The notes under the pieces: generated by a model
Told to the model about the DNA's origin: nothing
What the model saw: only the letters and a program-made list of their open reading frames with translations
Databases searched by the model: none
Assembly: GCA_050250665.1 (NCBI GenBank)
Contig: JBFWOF010000040.1
Span: 1 to 57,605, forward strand
Origin: JADKFD01 sp050250665
GTDB taxonomy: Bacteria > Pseudomonadota > Gammaproteobacteria > Xanthomonadales > SZUA-5
DNA length: 57,605 nucleotides
Direction: 5' to 3'
Shown here: one piece after another, positions 25,323 to 33,668 of the stretch
How the letters are laid out: the number at the start of each line of letters is the position of its first letter
Numbering within the stretch: the first letter of the stretch is position 1
Made by a program: the position numbers and the translations under genes

Positions 25323-25486
25323 TTCACGAGGACCCGCAGCTTCCCGCCGCGGGTCGTCGATCGGCGTCGCGGAGGGCGACTGCGTGTTCGTTCGCCGTCG
25401 CCTGGTCGTCGGCGCCACGAATCTTTGCCTCTCCAGACCGCCGTGCAGCTGCCGCGGGTGTGCGTTATTCACTATGGAGAGTTGTC

Positions 25487-27265
25487 ATGAGTCTGATTCT
25501 GAGTGCGGCCATCGCGGCCGCCTTGCCGCTGGCTACCCCGGAAACCCTGGATGCGGTGACGGTCACCGCCAGTCGCCGCCCACGTCCGGTGGCGGAAACG
25601 CTGGCCGATGTCAGTGTCATCGAAAGAGCCGAAATCGAGGCCAGTCAGGCCCCGGATCTGCTGGATCTGCTGCGCCTGCAGCCGGGCGTGGATCTGTCGC
25701 GCACCGGCGGCAGCGGTCAGGCCAGCAGCCTGTTCCTGCGCGGCACCAATTCCAATCAGGTGCTGTTTCTGGTCGACGGCGTGCGCGTCGCCAGCAGCAA
25801 CACCGGGGCTACCGCCTGGGAACACCTGCCGCTGGACCAGATCGAGCGCATCGAGATCGTCCGTGGTCCGCGCGCCAGTTATTACGGATCCGACGCCATC
25901 GGCGGCGTGATTTCGATCACCACCCGCGAGCTGCGCGGTGCCAGCGCCCTGTTGCGTCTGGGCAGCGACGGCCGTCAGGCCGGTGCCGTCGGCTACGGAT
26001 ACGCCGGCGACCTGAGCAGTCTCAGCGTGCAAGTGGGTGGCGAACATTACGATGGCTTTTCGGCCACGCTGCCCGGCAATTTCAGCTACGACCCGGATAA
26101 TGACGGCTACCGCCATCGCAATCTCGGGCTGCGGGCGCGCCATCAGCTCGGCAATCAGCAGCTGAGTTTCAGCGGCCTGGCGACCCAGCAGGACGTGGAA
26201 TTCGATCAGGGCCTGACCGATGTGCGCCAACACGCCACGGCGTTGACGCTGGAGGGGCCGCTGGCTCAGGACTGGAACCATCGTTTGACCCTGGGTGGCG
26301 CCCGCGACGATCTGACCACCCCGGTGTTCTTCTCGCGCTTCATCACCCGCCGCGAGAATCTGGACTGGGTGCACGATCTGGCGCTGAACACTTCCCAGCA
26401 TCTGGTCTTCGGCCTCAGCGCCCAGCGCGAACGCGGCAACAGCATCGACACCTTCAGCGGCGAGTCCACCTACCGCGCCAGCCTGCAGCATCAGGCGGCG
26501 TTTCTGGGCTGGCAGGGACACCATGGCGCACTGGAACACGAACTGGCGCTGCGCCATGACGAGCACGACACCTTCGGCGGCAAAGCCACGGCCCAGGCCG
26601 CTCTGGGCTGGCGCCTGGATTCCGGCCGGGTCTATCTGTCCTGGGGTCAGGGTTTCCGCGCACCCAACCTCAACGAGCTGTACTCGCCCGGATTCGGCGG
26701 TCTGTTCGCCGGCAACCCGGAACTCGATCCCGAGCGCTCGAATTCACTGGAACTGGGTTTCGACACCCAGATCGGTGAGGCCCGCTTCGGCGCCAACCTC
26801 TATCGCACCCGCATCCGCGATCTGGTGGCCTTCCAGGGTAACGACAGCTTTCAGGCGGTCAACGTGGCCCGCGCCGCCATTGATGGCCTGGAACTGACCA
26901 TCGATCGTGCCTACGATGCACTGCAGCTCGGCGCCAACGCCACCTGGCAGGATGCGCGCGATGCCGATACCGGCCTCGATTTGTTGCGGCGCCCGAATCT
27001 GAAGCTCGGCGTGACCGGCAGCTATCGCTTCGAGACCGCCATCGTGCTCTCGGGCGATCTCAACTACGTCTCCGAACGTCGCGATTTCTCCGGCGATCTG
27101 CACCCCTACACGTTGGCCGGCGTGCGCGCCGAATGGTCCTTCGCCCCGTCCTGGAACCTCGGCGCACGCCTCAGCAATGCCTTCGACCGCGAGTACAGCT
27201 TCGCCCGCGACTTCGCGACCCCTGGCCGCGAGCTGATCGTCACGCTGCGCTGGCAGGGGCAGTAG
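25487..27265 (+). CDS. btuB: TonB-dependent vitamin B12 receptor
   Basis: Encodes a 592-residue outer-membrane beta-barrel transporter for cobalamin. A short signal sequence (MSLILSAAIAAALPLA) is followed by a TonB box (DAVTVTAS), the plug domain (LLRLQPGVDLSRTGG, FLRGTNSNQVLFLVDGVR, IEIVRGPRASYYGSDAIGGVISI) and the barrel, including LSWGQGFRAPNLNELYSPGFGG and FDREYSFARDF. The length and Gln/Asn-rich barrel strands match the small BtuB class. The ATG at 25487 has GGAG seven bases before it. The riboswitch upstream supports B12 as substrate. No cob or btuCD genes adjoin. Confidence 0.93.
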   Translation: MSLILSAAIAAALPLATPETLDAVTVTASRRPRPVAETLADVSVIERAEIEASQAPDLLDLLRLQPGVDLSRTGGSGQASSLFLRGTNSNQVLFLVDGVRVASSNTGATAWEHLPLDQIERIEIVRGPRASYYGSDAIGGVISITTRELRGASALLRLGSDGRQAGAVGYGYAGDLSSLSVQVGGEHYDGFSATLPGNFSYDPDNDGYRHRNLGLRARHQLGNQQLSFSGLATQQDVEFDQGLTDVRQHATALTLEGPLAQDWNHRLTLGGARDDLTTPVFFSRFITRRENLDWVHDLALNTSQHLVFGLSAQRERGNSIDTFSGESTYRASLQHQAAFLGWQGHHGALEHELALRHDEHDTFGGKATAQAALGWRLDSGRVYLSWGQGFRAPNLNELYSPGFGGLFAGNPELDPERSNSLELGFDTQIGEARFGANLYRTRIRDLVAFQGNDSFQAVNVARAAIDGLELTIDRAYDALQLGANATWQDARDADTGLDLLRRPNLKLGVTGSYRFETAIVLSGDLNYVSERRDFSGDLHPYTLAGVRAEWSFAPSWNLGARLSNAFDREYSFARDFATPGRELIVTLRWQGQ

Positions 27266-27312
27266 CCGCACCGTAGCCTAGATCGCGCCGCGGCTACGGC
27301 TGCGGCGCGATA

Positions 27313-27522
27313 CCGATGGCAGAAGCAGGACGCCAAGAACGCGAAGGAAAAGCAGAAAGGACGCAAAGTAGAGAACAGGCATTTGCTGGTCTGGCCACCG
27401 GGCGCACGGCAATGGCGGGTGTGGACCTTTGTCGCGCTGGCGCATTGAGCTCGCGACCAAGGTTTCTCTTCGTGACCTTTCTGCCTTTCCTTCGTGCCCT
27501 TCGCGTCCCGCTTCTGAAGCAT
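27313..27522. repeat. Inverted purine-rich repeats between btuB and tyrS
   Basis: A GAAGCAGGACGCCAAGAACG... element (27316-27375) is matched in inverse by 27455-27522, ending CGTCCCGCTTCTGAAGC. Arms of about 60 bases flank some 80 bases without a gene. The element is related to the two direct copies at 22350 and 22568. An open frame joins this stretch to tyrS but has no protein-like character. The rest of the 401-base gap shows nothing else. Confidence 0.7.
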
Positions 27523-27666
27523 GCTCAACGCCGGGAATCGAGTTTCGCGGGGCGTCCAGGACCGTGGGTCGCGAGCGAGGTGGCGCCTACCAGAGGCGCA
27601 GGCCGCGCGCGCAGGGGTCAACTTCGGTTATCTTGGTCAGCTTTGCTGCTGCCTGCCCGAATTGCC

Positions 27667-28872
27667 ATGTCCACCCTGCAAGAATCCCTAGATCTGATCG
27701 CCCGCGGCGCCGAGGAAATCCTCAAGCTGGAGGAACTCGAAGCGCGTCTGAAGGCCGGCAAGACCCTGCGCGTGAAGGCCGGATTCGATCCGACCGCGCC
27801 AGACCTGCATATCGGCCATACCGTGCTGATCAACAAGATGCGGCAGTTCCAGATGCTGGGGCATCAGGTGATCTTCCTGATCGGTGACTTCACCGGGATG
27901 ATCGGCGACCCCACCGGCCGCAACATCACGCGCAAGCCGCTGACCCGGGAAGACGTCAAGGAGAACGCGATCACCTACCAGGAGCAGGTGTTCAAGATTC
28001 TCGACCCCAAGCTCACCGAAGTGCGCTTCAACTCCGAATGGTTCGACACCATGGGCGCCTCCGGCCTGATCAAGATTGCCGGCAAGTACACCGTGGCGCG
28101 CATGCTCGAACGCGATGATTTCAACAAGCGCTTCAAGGGCGAACAGCCGATCGCCGTGCACGAGTTCCTGTACCCGCTGGTTCAGGGCTACGACTCGGTG
28201 GCGCTGAATGCCGATGTCGAGCTCGGCGGCACCGACCAGAAATTCAATCTGCTGGTCGGGCGTTCGCTGCAGGCCGATTACGGTCAGGCGCCTCAGATCG
28301 TGTTGACCACACCGCTGCTGGAAGGCACCGACGGCGTCAACAAGATGAGCAAGTCGCTGGGCAATTACATCGGCATCAACGAGCCCGCCAGCGAGATTTT
28401 CGGCAAGACCATGTCGATCAGCGATGATCTGATGTGGCGCTACATCGAACTGCTGTCCTTCAACATCGGCACCGCCGAACTGAAGAATCTGCGCGCCGAT
28501 GCCGCCGCCGGCCAGCTCAATCCGCGCGATCTGAAGATCCGGCTGGCCCACGAGATCGCCGAACGTTTTGCCGGCAAGGAAGCGGCCGACGCTGCGGTCG
28601 AGGCCTGGCACAAGCGGGTGCAGGACGGCGTGATTCCGGCCGACATCGAGCAGGTGGAGATCGAACTGGTCGAGGGTGGCATTCGCATCACCCAGTTGCT
28701 CAAGCAGAGCGGACTCACCCCGAGCACCGGCGAGGCCATGCGCAAGATTGCCGAGAACGGCGTTCGCATTGACGGCGAAGTGGTGTCGGACAAGGATCTC
28801 TGCTTCACCCAGGCTACCGAATTCGTGCTGCAGCTGGGCAAGCGGCACTTCCGGCGGGTGAAGCTCTCGTAG
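27667..28872 (+). CDS. tyrS: Tyrosyl-tRNA synthetase
   Basis: Encodes a 401-residue class I synthetase that charges tRNA-Tyr. The ATP-binding HIGH motif is in DPTAPDLHIGHTVL (near residue 48) and KMSKS near residue 226. GGTDQKFN is the Tyr-specific part of the fold, and a C-terminal S4-like RNA-binding domain (SGLTPSTGEAMRKIAENGVRI) follows. This is the shorter TyrRS subtype found in many gammaproteobacteria. The ATG at 27667 gives MSTLQESLDLIARG, the family start; an upstream open extension to 27316 runs through repeats. Convergent with nadE. Confidence 0.96.
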   Translation: MSTLQESLDLIARGAEEILKLEELEARLKAGKTLRVKAGFDPTAPDLHIGHTVLINKMRQFQMLGHQVIFLIGDFTGMIGDPTGRNITRKPLTREDVKENAITYQEQVFKILDPKLTEVRFNSEWFDTMGASGLIKIAGKYTVARMLERDDFNKRFKGEQPIAVHEFLYPLVQGYDSVALNADVELGGTDQKFNLLVGRSLQADYGQAPQIVLTTPLLEGTDGVNKMSKSLGNYIGINEPASEIFGKTMSISDDLMWRYIELLSFNIGTAELKNLRADAAAGQLNPRDLKIRLAHEIAERFAGKEAADAAVEAWHKRVQDGVIPADIEQVEIELVEGGIRITQLLKQSGLTPSTGEAMRKIAENGVRIDGEVVSDKDLCFTQATEFVLQLGKRHFRRVKLS

Positions 28873-29121
28873 GGCGGATCCTTCGCCGCAGGCGAAGAAT
28901 CCGCCAACGGGGAAGCTGAGGATTCGTGGTCAATCGGCAATCGTGCGTCCGGCGCAGAGCCGATGGAGGACTCTGAGCCTGTGGAGCGGACTCTGTCCGC
29001 GATCATGGCCGCATGGAACCGTCGCGGATGAATCCGCTCCCACACTCGGTCATTTGCTGACGGCGGATTCCGCCATCGCGGCCGATCGCTTCCTCGCACC
29101 TTGTTGCAGGCGGGATCCGCC
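28873..29121. repeat. Repeat-filled gap between tyrS and nadE
   Basis: 28875-28907 is a strong hairpin (GGCGGATCCTTCGCC facing GGCGAAGAATCCGCC). 28983-29045 holds an inverted pair of the GAGCGGACTCTGTCCGCGA family. 29060-29120 holds a GGCGGATTCCGCC-type pair ending at the nadE stop. No gene and no T-run terminator seen. Confidence 0.7.
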
Positions 29122-30738
29122 CTACCGGTAACCGGAGCTGATCGGGAAACGGCGGTCGCGACCGAAGGAACGGGCGGTGACGCGCGGGCCTGGTGCCGAT
29201 TGCCGGCGCTTGTACTCGTTGCGCAGCACCAGCGCGGCCACCCGGGCGACGGTATCGGGATCATGGCCGGCGGCGACGATCTGCGGCCGGGGCTCATCGT
29301 GCTCGATGAAACGCCGCAGGATGTCATCGAGTTCGGCATAGGCCGGCAGCGAATCCTGATCGGTCTGGTTCTCGCGCAGTTCGGCCGAGGGCGGGCGGTC
29401 GATGACCGCCTGCGGAATCACCGGCGACAAGGTGTTCCGCCAGCGCGCCAGGGCGTAGACCTGGGTCTTGTAGATGTCCTTCAGCGGCGCAAAGCCGCCA
29501 CACATATCGCCATAGATGGTGGCGTACCCCACCGCCATCTCGCTCTTGTTGCCGGTGGTCAGCAGCAGGCTGCCGAACTTGTTGCTCAGCGCCATCAACA
29601 GCACGCCGCGACAGCGCGACTGCAGATTTTCTTCGGTGGTATCTGCGGGAAGCTCGGCAAACAGCGGCGCGAGGGTCTCGATGAAGGCATTGAACGGCAG
29701 CTCGATCGGCAACATCTCGGCCCGAACACCCTGCAGTTTCGCCTGCGCCCAGGCTTCCTGATTGCTGAGTTCGGCGGTGTAGCGCGAGGGCATCAGCAGC
29801 GCCATGACCCGATCGGGGCCCAGCGCATCCACGGCGATGGCCAGCGTCAATGCCGAATCGATGCCGCCGGACAGGCCCAGCAGCACCCGTGAAAACCCAT
29901 TCTTGCGCACATAGTCTGCGGTCGCACGCACCAGCGCGCGATAGACCTCGGCCTCGGGAGGCTCGTCCACCAGTGCCGGCCAGTCCAGCGCGCGGCAACG
30001 GGTGCCGCTTGCGTCCCGGTCGACCTCTACGATCAGCAGATGCTCGTCAAATGCCGGCGCCCGGGCCTGCACCTGGCCATCGGCATCAAACAGCAGGCTG
30101 GATCCATCGAACAGCAGATCGTCCTGACCGCCCACGAGGTTGCAGTAGATCAGCGGTAATCCGGTTGCGCGGGCGCGCTTGCCGAGCACATCGGCACGGA
30201 TGGCGTGTTTGCCCTGATGATAGGGCGAGGCATTCAGCACCAGCAGCAGATCGGCCCCAGCAGCCACTGCTTCGGCGGCCGGCTCGGTAAACCAGGCATC
30301 TTCGCAGATCAGCACGCCGATCCGCAGACCGCCGCTGTTGACCACGCAGGTGCCCTGGCTCTCGGTGAAATAGCGCTTCTCGTCAAAGACGGTGTAATTG
30401 GGCAGGCGCTGCTTGCGGGCCGTCGCTTGCAGGCCGGCTGGTCCGAACCAGCTGGCGCAGTTGTACAGTTGGCCGTCTTCGCGTGCCGGATGGCCGATCA
30501 GCAGATCGGTGGACCTGGGCTCGGCGGCAAGTTGTTCCAGGGCCTGCTCGATGCGGGCCTGGAAACCCGGACGAAACAGCAGATCCTCGGGCGGATAGCC
30601 TGACAGCGCCAGTTCCGGCGTGATCAGCAGGTCGGCGCCCAGCGCTGCCGCACGGTCGCGCAGGGATTGCGCGAGCTGGCGGTTGCTTTCGACCGCACCC
30701 ACGGGAAAATCGTACTGCGCGATGGCGATACGGTACAC
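29122..30738 (-). CDS. nadE: NAD synthetase, glutamine-dependent
   Basis: Encodes a 538-residue two-domain enzyme that amidates nicotinate adenine dinucleotide to NAD, using ammonia from glutamine. The N-terminal nitrilase-like amidase domain (1 to about 250) shows the triad regions ITPELALSGYPPEDL (Glu42), KQRLPNYTVFDEKRYF (Lys) and GVLICEDAWF (Cys). The synthetase domain shows the PP-loop LLGLSGGIDSALTL near residue 287, LLTTGNKSEMAVGYATIYGDM and the C-terminal RNEYKRRQSAPGPRVTARSF. Length is normal. It follows sucD on the same strand with a 96-base gap. Confidence 0.96.
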   Translation of the reverse strand: MYRIAIAQYDFPVGAVESNRQLAQSLRDRAAALGADLLITPELALSGYPPEDLLFRPGFQARIEQALEQLAAEPRSTDLLIGHPAREDGQLYNCASWFGPAGLQATARKQRLPNYTVFDEKRYFTESQGTCVVNSGGLRIGVLICEDAWFTEPAAEAVAAGADLLLVLNASPYHQGKHAIRADVLGKRARATGLPLIYCNLVGGQDDLLFDGSSLLFDADGQVQARAPAFDEHLLIVEVDRDASGTRCRALDWPALVDEPPEAEVYRALVRATADYVRKNGFSRVLLGLSGGIDSALTLAIAVDALGPDRVMALLMPSRYTAELSNQEAWAQAKLQGVRAEMLPIELPFNAFIETLAPLFAELPADTTEENLQSRCRGVLLMALSNKFGSLLLTTGNKSEMAVGYATIYGDMCGGFAPLKDIYKTQVYALARWRNTLSPVIPQAVIDRPPSAELRENQTDQDSLPAYAELDDILRRFIEHDEPRPQIVAAGHDPDTVARVAALVLRNEYKRRQSAPGPRVTARSFGRDRRFPISSGYR

Positions 30739-30834
30739 GGGCGAAGGCGTCCGGTCTGATGCGGATACAAGGGCGGCGACTGGCGCCGCCCCGGGTCAGG
30801 CTGCAGTCACCGAAGGGATCGGTGACCTGGGCCC

Positions 30835-32241
30835 TTACTTGGCTTTCTTGGCTGCCGGCTTCTTCGCCGGTGCGGCCTTGGCGACAGCCTTCTTGGCCGG
30901 TGCAGCCGCCTTCGGAGCCGCAGCCTTCTTCGCCGGTGCAGCCGCCTTCGGAGCCGCGGCCTTCTTCGCCGGTGCAGCCGCCTTCGGAGCCGCAGCCTTC
31001 TTCGCCGGCGCAGCAGCCTTCGGAGCAGCAGCCTTCTTCGCCGGGGCTGCCGCCTTCGGAGCTGCGGCCTTCTTCGCCGGTGCAGCAGCCTTGGGAGCCG
31101 CAGCCTTCTTGGCCGGGGCAGCCGCCTTCGGAGCAGCAGCCTTGGGAGCCGCAGCCTTCTTCGCCGGGGCAGCAGCCTTCGGAGCCGGGGCCTTCTTCGC
31201 GGGTGTAGCCTTGGGCGCAGCCGCCTTCTTGGTGGCCGGCTTTGCCGCGGCCTTCTTCGAGGACGCCTTCTTGCCGCCGGCCGCAGAACTCGCCGGCACA
31301 TCCTGGGTCACGGTTTCAGTTTTCATGATCGTACTCGCCTTCGTGGATGACGACTTGGGCTTGGCGCCAGAAAGGCGCTTTTGAACCGCTTCTCCCAATT
31401 CGGTGGGGGAACGCACCGTCGTCACTCCGGCTCGCTCCAGCGCTTCAAACTTGGCTGCGGCCGTGCCCTTGCCGCCGGCGATGATGGCGCCGGCATGGCC
31501 CATGCGCTTGCCCGGGGGTGCAGCAACACCCGCGATATAGGCAACCACAGGCTTGGTCACGTTTTCCGCAATGTACTCGGCGGCTTCTTCCTCAGCGTTG
31601 CCGCCGATTTCGCCGACCATGATGATGGCTTCGGTTTCCGGATCTTCCTGGAACAGACGCAGGCAGTCGACGAAGTTCATGCCCTGGATGGGATCACCAC
31701 CGATGCCTATGCAGGTGCTCTGACCCAGGCCTACCTTGGTGGTCTGGTAGACCGCCTCGTAGGTCAAGGTGCCCGAGCGCGAGACGATGCCGATCTTGCC
31801 TGGCTTGTGGATGAAGCCCGGCATGATGCCGATCTTGCATTCGCCCGGCGTGATGATGCCCGGGCAGTTGGGCCCGATCAGATAGGTATCCGGGTAGTAG
31901 GTGCTGAGCACGTGCTTGACCCTGAGCATGTCCAGCACCGGAATGCCCTCGGTGATGGCCACGATCACCTTGATGCCGGCATCGGCCGCCTCAAGGATGG
32001 CATCTGCCGCGAACGGCGGCGGCACGAAGATCATGCTGGCCTCGGCGCCGGTTTCCTCGACCGCATCCTGCACGGTGTTGAACACCGGCAGACCAATGTG
32101 ATCCTTGTTGGCCTTGCCCGGGGTGACGCCGCCGACCAGTTTGGTGCCGTAATCCAGCGCCTGCTCGGAATGGAAAGTACCCTGCGTGCCGGTGAATCCC
32201 TGACAGATCACCCGCGTCTTCTTGTTGACTAAAACTGCCAT
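30835..32241 (-). CDS. sucD: Succinyl-CoA synthetase alpha subunit with histone H1-like tail
   Basis: Encodes 468 residues: a complete SucD (1-290) followed without a stop by a 178-residue basic tail. The SucD part has the CoA-binding fold (CQGFTGTQGTFH, GGVTPGK, GPNCPGIITPGECKIGIMPG) and the phospho-histidine His249 in GKRMGHAGAIIAGG, and ends where normal SucD ends (EAVQKRL). The tail begins SGAKPKSSSTKAS and is then nearly all Ala, Lys and Pro in 12-residue repeats of the type AAAPAKKAAAPK, as in histone H1 C-termini and bacterial AlgP-like proteins. Met306 (codon at 31326) could start a separate 163-residue basic protein. sucC lies 24 bases upstream. Whether the fusion is made in vivo cannot be told. 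Confidence 0.9.
   Translation of the reverse strand: MAVLVNKKTRVICQGFTGTQGTFHSEQALDYGTKLVGGVTPGKANKDHIGLPVFNTVQDAVEETGAEASMIFVPPPFAADAILEAADAGIKVIVAITEGIPVLDMLRVKHVLSTYYPDTYLIGPNCPGIITPGECKIGIMPGFIHKPGKIGIVSRSGTLTYEAVYQTTKVGLGQSTCIGIGGDPIQGMNFVDCLRLFQEDPETEAIIMVGEIGGNAEEEAAEYIAENVTKPVVAYIAGVAAPPGKRMGHAGAIIAGGKGTAAAKFEALERAGVTTVRSPTELGEAVQKRLSGAKPKSSSTKASTIMKTETVTQDVPASSAAGGKKASSKKAAAKPATKKAAAPKATPAKKAPAPKAAAPAKKAAAPKAAAPKAAAPAKKAAAPKAAAPAKKAAAPKAAAPAKKAAAPKAAAPAKKAAAPKAAAPAKKAAAPKAAAPAKKAAAPKAAAPAKKAVAKAAPAKKPAAKKAK
30890..31200. repeat. 36-bp coding tandem repeats in the sucD tail
   Basis: DNA repeats with a period near 36 bases encode the AAAPAKKAAAPK units of the SucD tail. Synonymous differences (GCC/GCA/GCT, GGA/GGC) between units show the array is not freshly homogenised, although single units are near identical. 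One unit near 31130-31145 is shortened. Unit-number variation between strains is likely. Confidence 0.85.
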
Positions 32242-32265
32242 GTCTGCTCCTCGACGTCCCTGTGA

Positions 32266-33429
32266 TCAGCCGTTCGCGGCTGCAACGGCTTTCTGTGCAC
32301 CATCGGCCAGATCGCTGGCCGGAATGATCGACAGATTGCTCGATTTAAGCAGTTCGCGACCGCGCTCGACATTGGTGCCTTCGAGTCGGACCACGACCGG
32401 AATATTGATGCCCACTTCCTTGACCGCGGCAATGATGCCTTCGGCGATCAGATCGCAGCGGACGATGCCGCCGAAGATGTTGACCAGGATCGCCTTGACG
32501 TTGTCATTGCCGAGAATCAGCTTGAAGGCCTCGGTGACGCGTTCGGTGGTGGCGCCGCCGCCCACATCCAGGAAGTTGGCCGGCTCGCCGCCGTAGAGCT
32601 TGATCACGTCCATGGTCGCCATCGCCAGACCAGCGCCGTTGACCATGCAGGCGATGTTGCCATCCAGCGACACATAGTTGAGATCGTGCTTGGCGGCCTG
32701 CGCTTCCAGCGGATCGTCCTGACTGACATCGCGCATGGCTTCCAGCTTCGCCTGACGGAACAGTGCGTTGTCGTCGCAGTTGAGCTTGCCATCGAGCGCA
32801 ACCAGATCGCCGGCGCTGTTGATGACCAGCGGATTCAGCTCGATCAGACTCATGTCGCACTGATTGAACAGATTGAACATGGCCATCATGATCTTCGCCA
32901 GCTGCGCCGTCTGCTTGGCACCCAGGCCCATCGAAAAACCGAGCTTGCGGCACTCGAAGGGCTGCAGGCTCTGCATGAAGTTGACCTCGACCGTGAAGAT
33001 CTTCTCGGGATGGTCATTGGCGACCTGCTCGATGTCGACACCACCCATCGGCGAAGCGATGAAGGTGACGGCACGACTGGCACGGTCGACCAGCATGCTG
33101 AGGTAGAGCTCCTTGCTGATCTCGGTGGCCTCGGTGATCAGCACCACGTTCACCGGCAGCGCGCGTCCACCGCTCTGATAGGTCTCCATCCGCGTACCCA
33201 GCATCTTGGCAGCCGAGTCGCGCACCTGAGTGAGCGTCTTGACCACCTTGACACCGCCGGCCTTGCCGCGGCCGCCGGCGTGGATCTGGGCTTTCACCAC
33301 CCACTGGTCACCGCCGATCTGACGCGCCACTTCAACAGCCGCCTCGGGGGTACTGGCGATCGTGCCCTGTGGTACGGGAATACCGAACTGTACGAACAGT
33401 TCCTTCGCTTGGTACTCGTGGAAGTTCAT
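32266..33429 (-). CDS. sucC: Succinyl-CoA synthetase beta subunit
   Basis: Encodes the 387-residue beta subunit, which binds nucleotide and, with SucD, makes succinate and ATP/GTP from succinyl-CoA in the TCA cycle. The ATP-grasp domain opens MNFHEYQAKELFVQFGIPVP; AQIHAGGRGKAGGVKVV binds nucleotide; SLIELNPLVI and the C-terminal GGEPANFLDVGGGA, NIFGGIVRCD and RLEGTNVERGRELL match the family throughout. An AGGAGACAGG ribosome site precedes the ATG. First gene of the sucC-sucD unit, divergent from pilS, as in other Xanthomonadales. Confidence 0.97.
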   Translation of the reverse strand: MNFHEYQAKELFVQFGIPVPQGTIASTPEAAVEVARQIGGDQWVVKAQIHAGGRGKAGGVKVVKTLTQVRDSAAKMLGTRMETYQSGGRALPVNVVLITEATEISKELYLSMLVDRASRAVTFIASPMGGVDIEQVANDHPEKIFTVEVNFMQSLQPFECRKLGFSMGLGAKQTAQLAKIMMAMFNLFNQCDMSLIELNPLVINSAGDLVALDGKLNCDDNALFRQAKLEAMRDVSQDDPLEAQAAKHDLNYVSLDGNIACMVNGAGLAMATMDVIKLYGGEPANFLDVGGGATTERVTEAFKLILGNDNVKAILVNIFGGIVRCDLIAEGIIAAVKEVGINIPVVVRLEGTNVERGRELLKSSNLSIIPASDLADGAQKAVAAANG

Positions 33430-33668
33430 CCTGTCTCCTGATCTTTAGCGCGCGTGGGCGTTGTTGATGATCTGAATGCGCGAGCCCCGCGCAAATTGGC
33501 GCGTATTGTGATGAAAGGACTGCGCCTAGCCAAGTAGAGATTGCATCTGCCGGCACACCCGCACCGAGCTCGCGCGCCAGCGCGAGGCGGAGCCTACCTC
33601 TACAGACGCCGCCTGACGAGCGAAATCGCGATGTTATAGTCCAGAAATTCCTCTTTCGCGCAACACCC

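Noticed and set aside
25262..25486. N-terminal extension of BtuB
   Set aside because: It overlaps the riboswitch and encodes no signal peptide; the ATG at 25487 has a good ribosome site.
27316..27666. N-terminal extension of TyrS by 117 residues
   Set aside because: The extension runs through dispersed repeats and lacks similarity to any synthetase; MSTLQESL is the family start.
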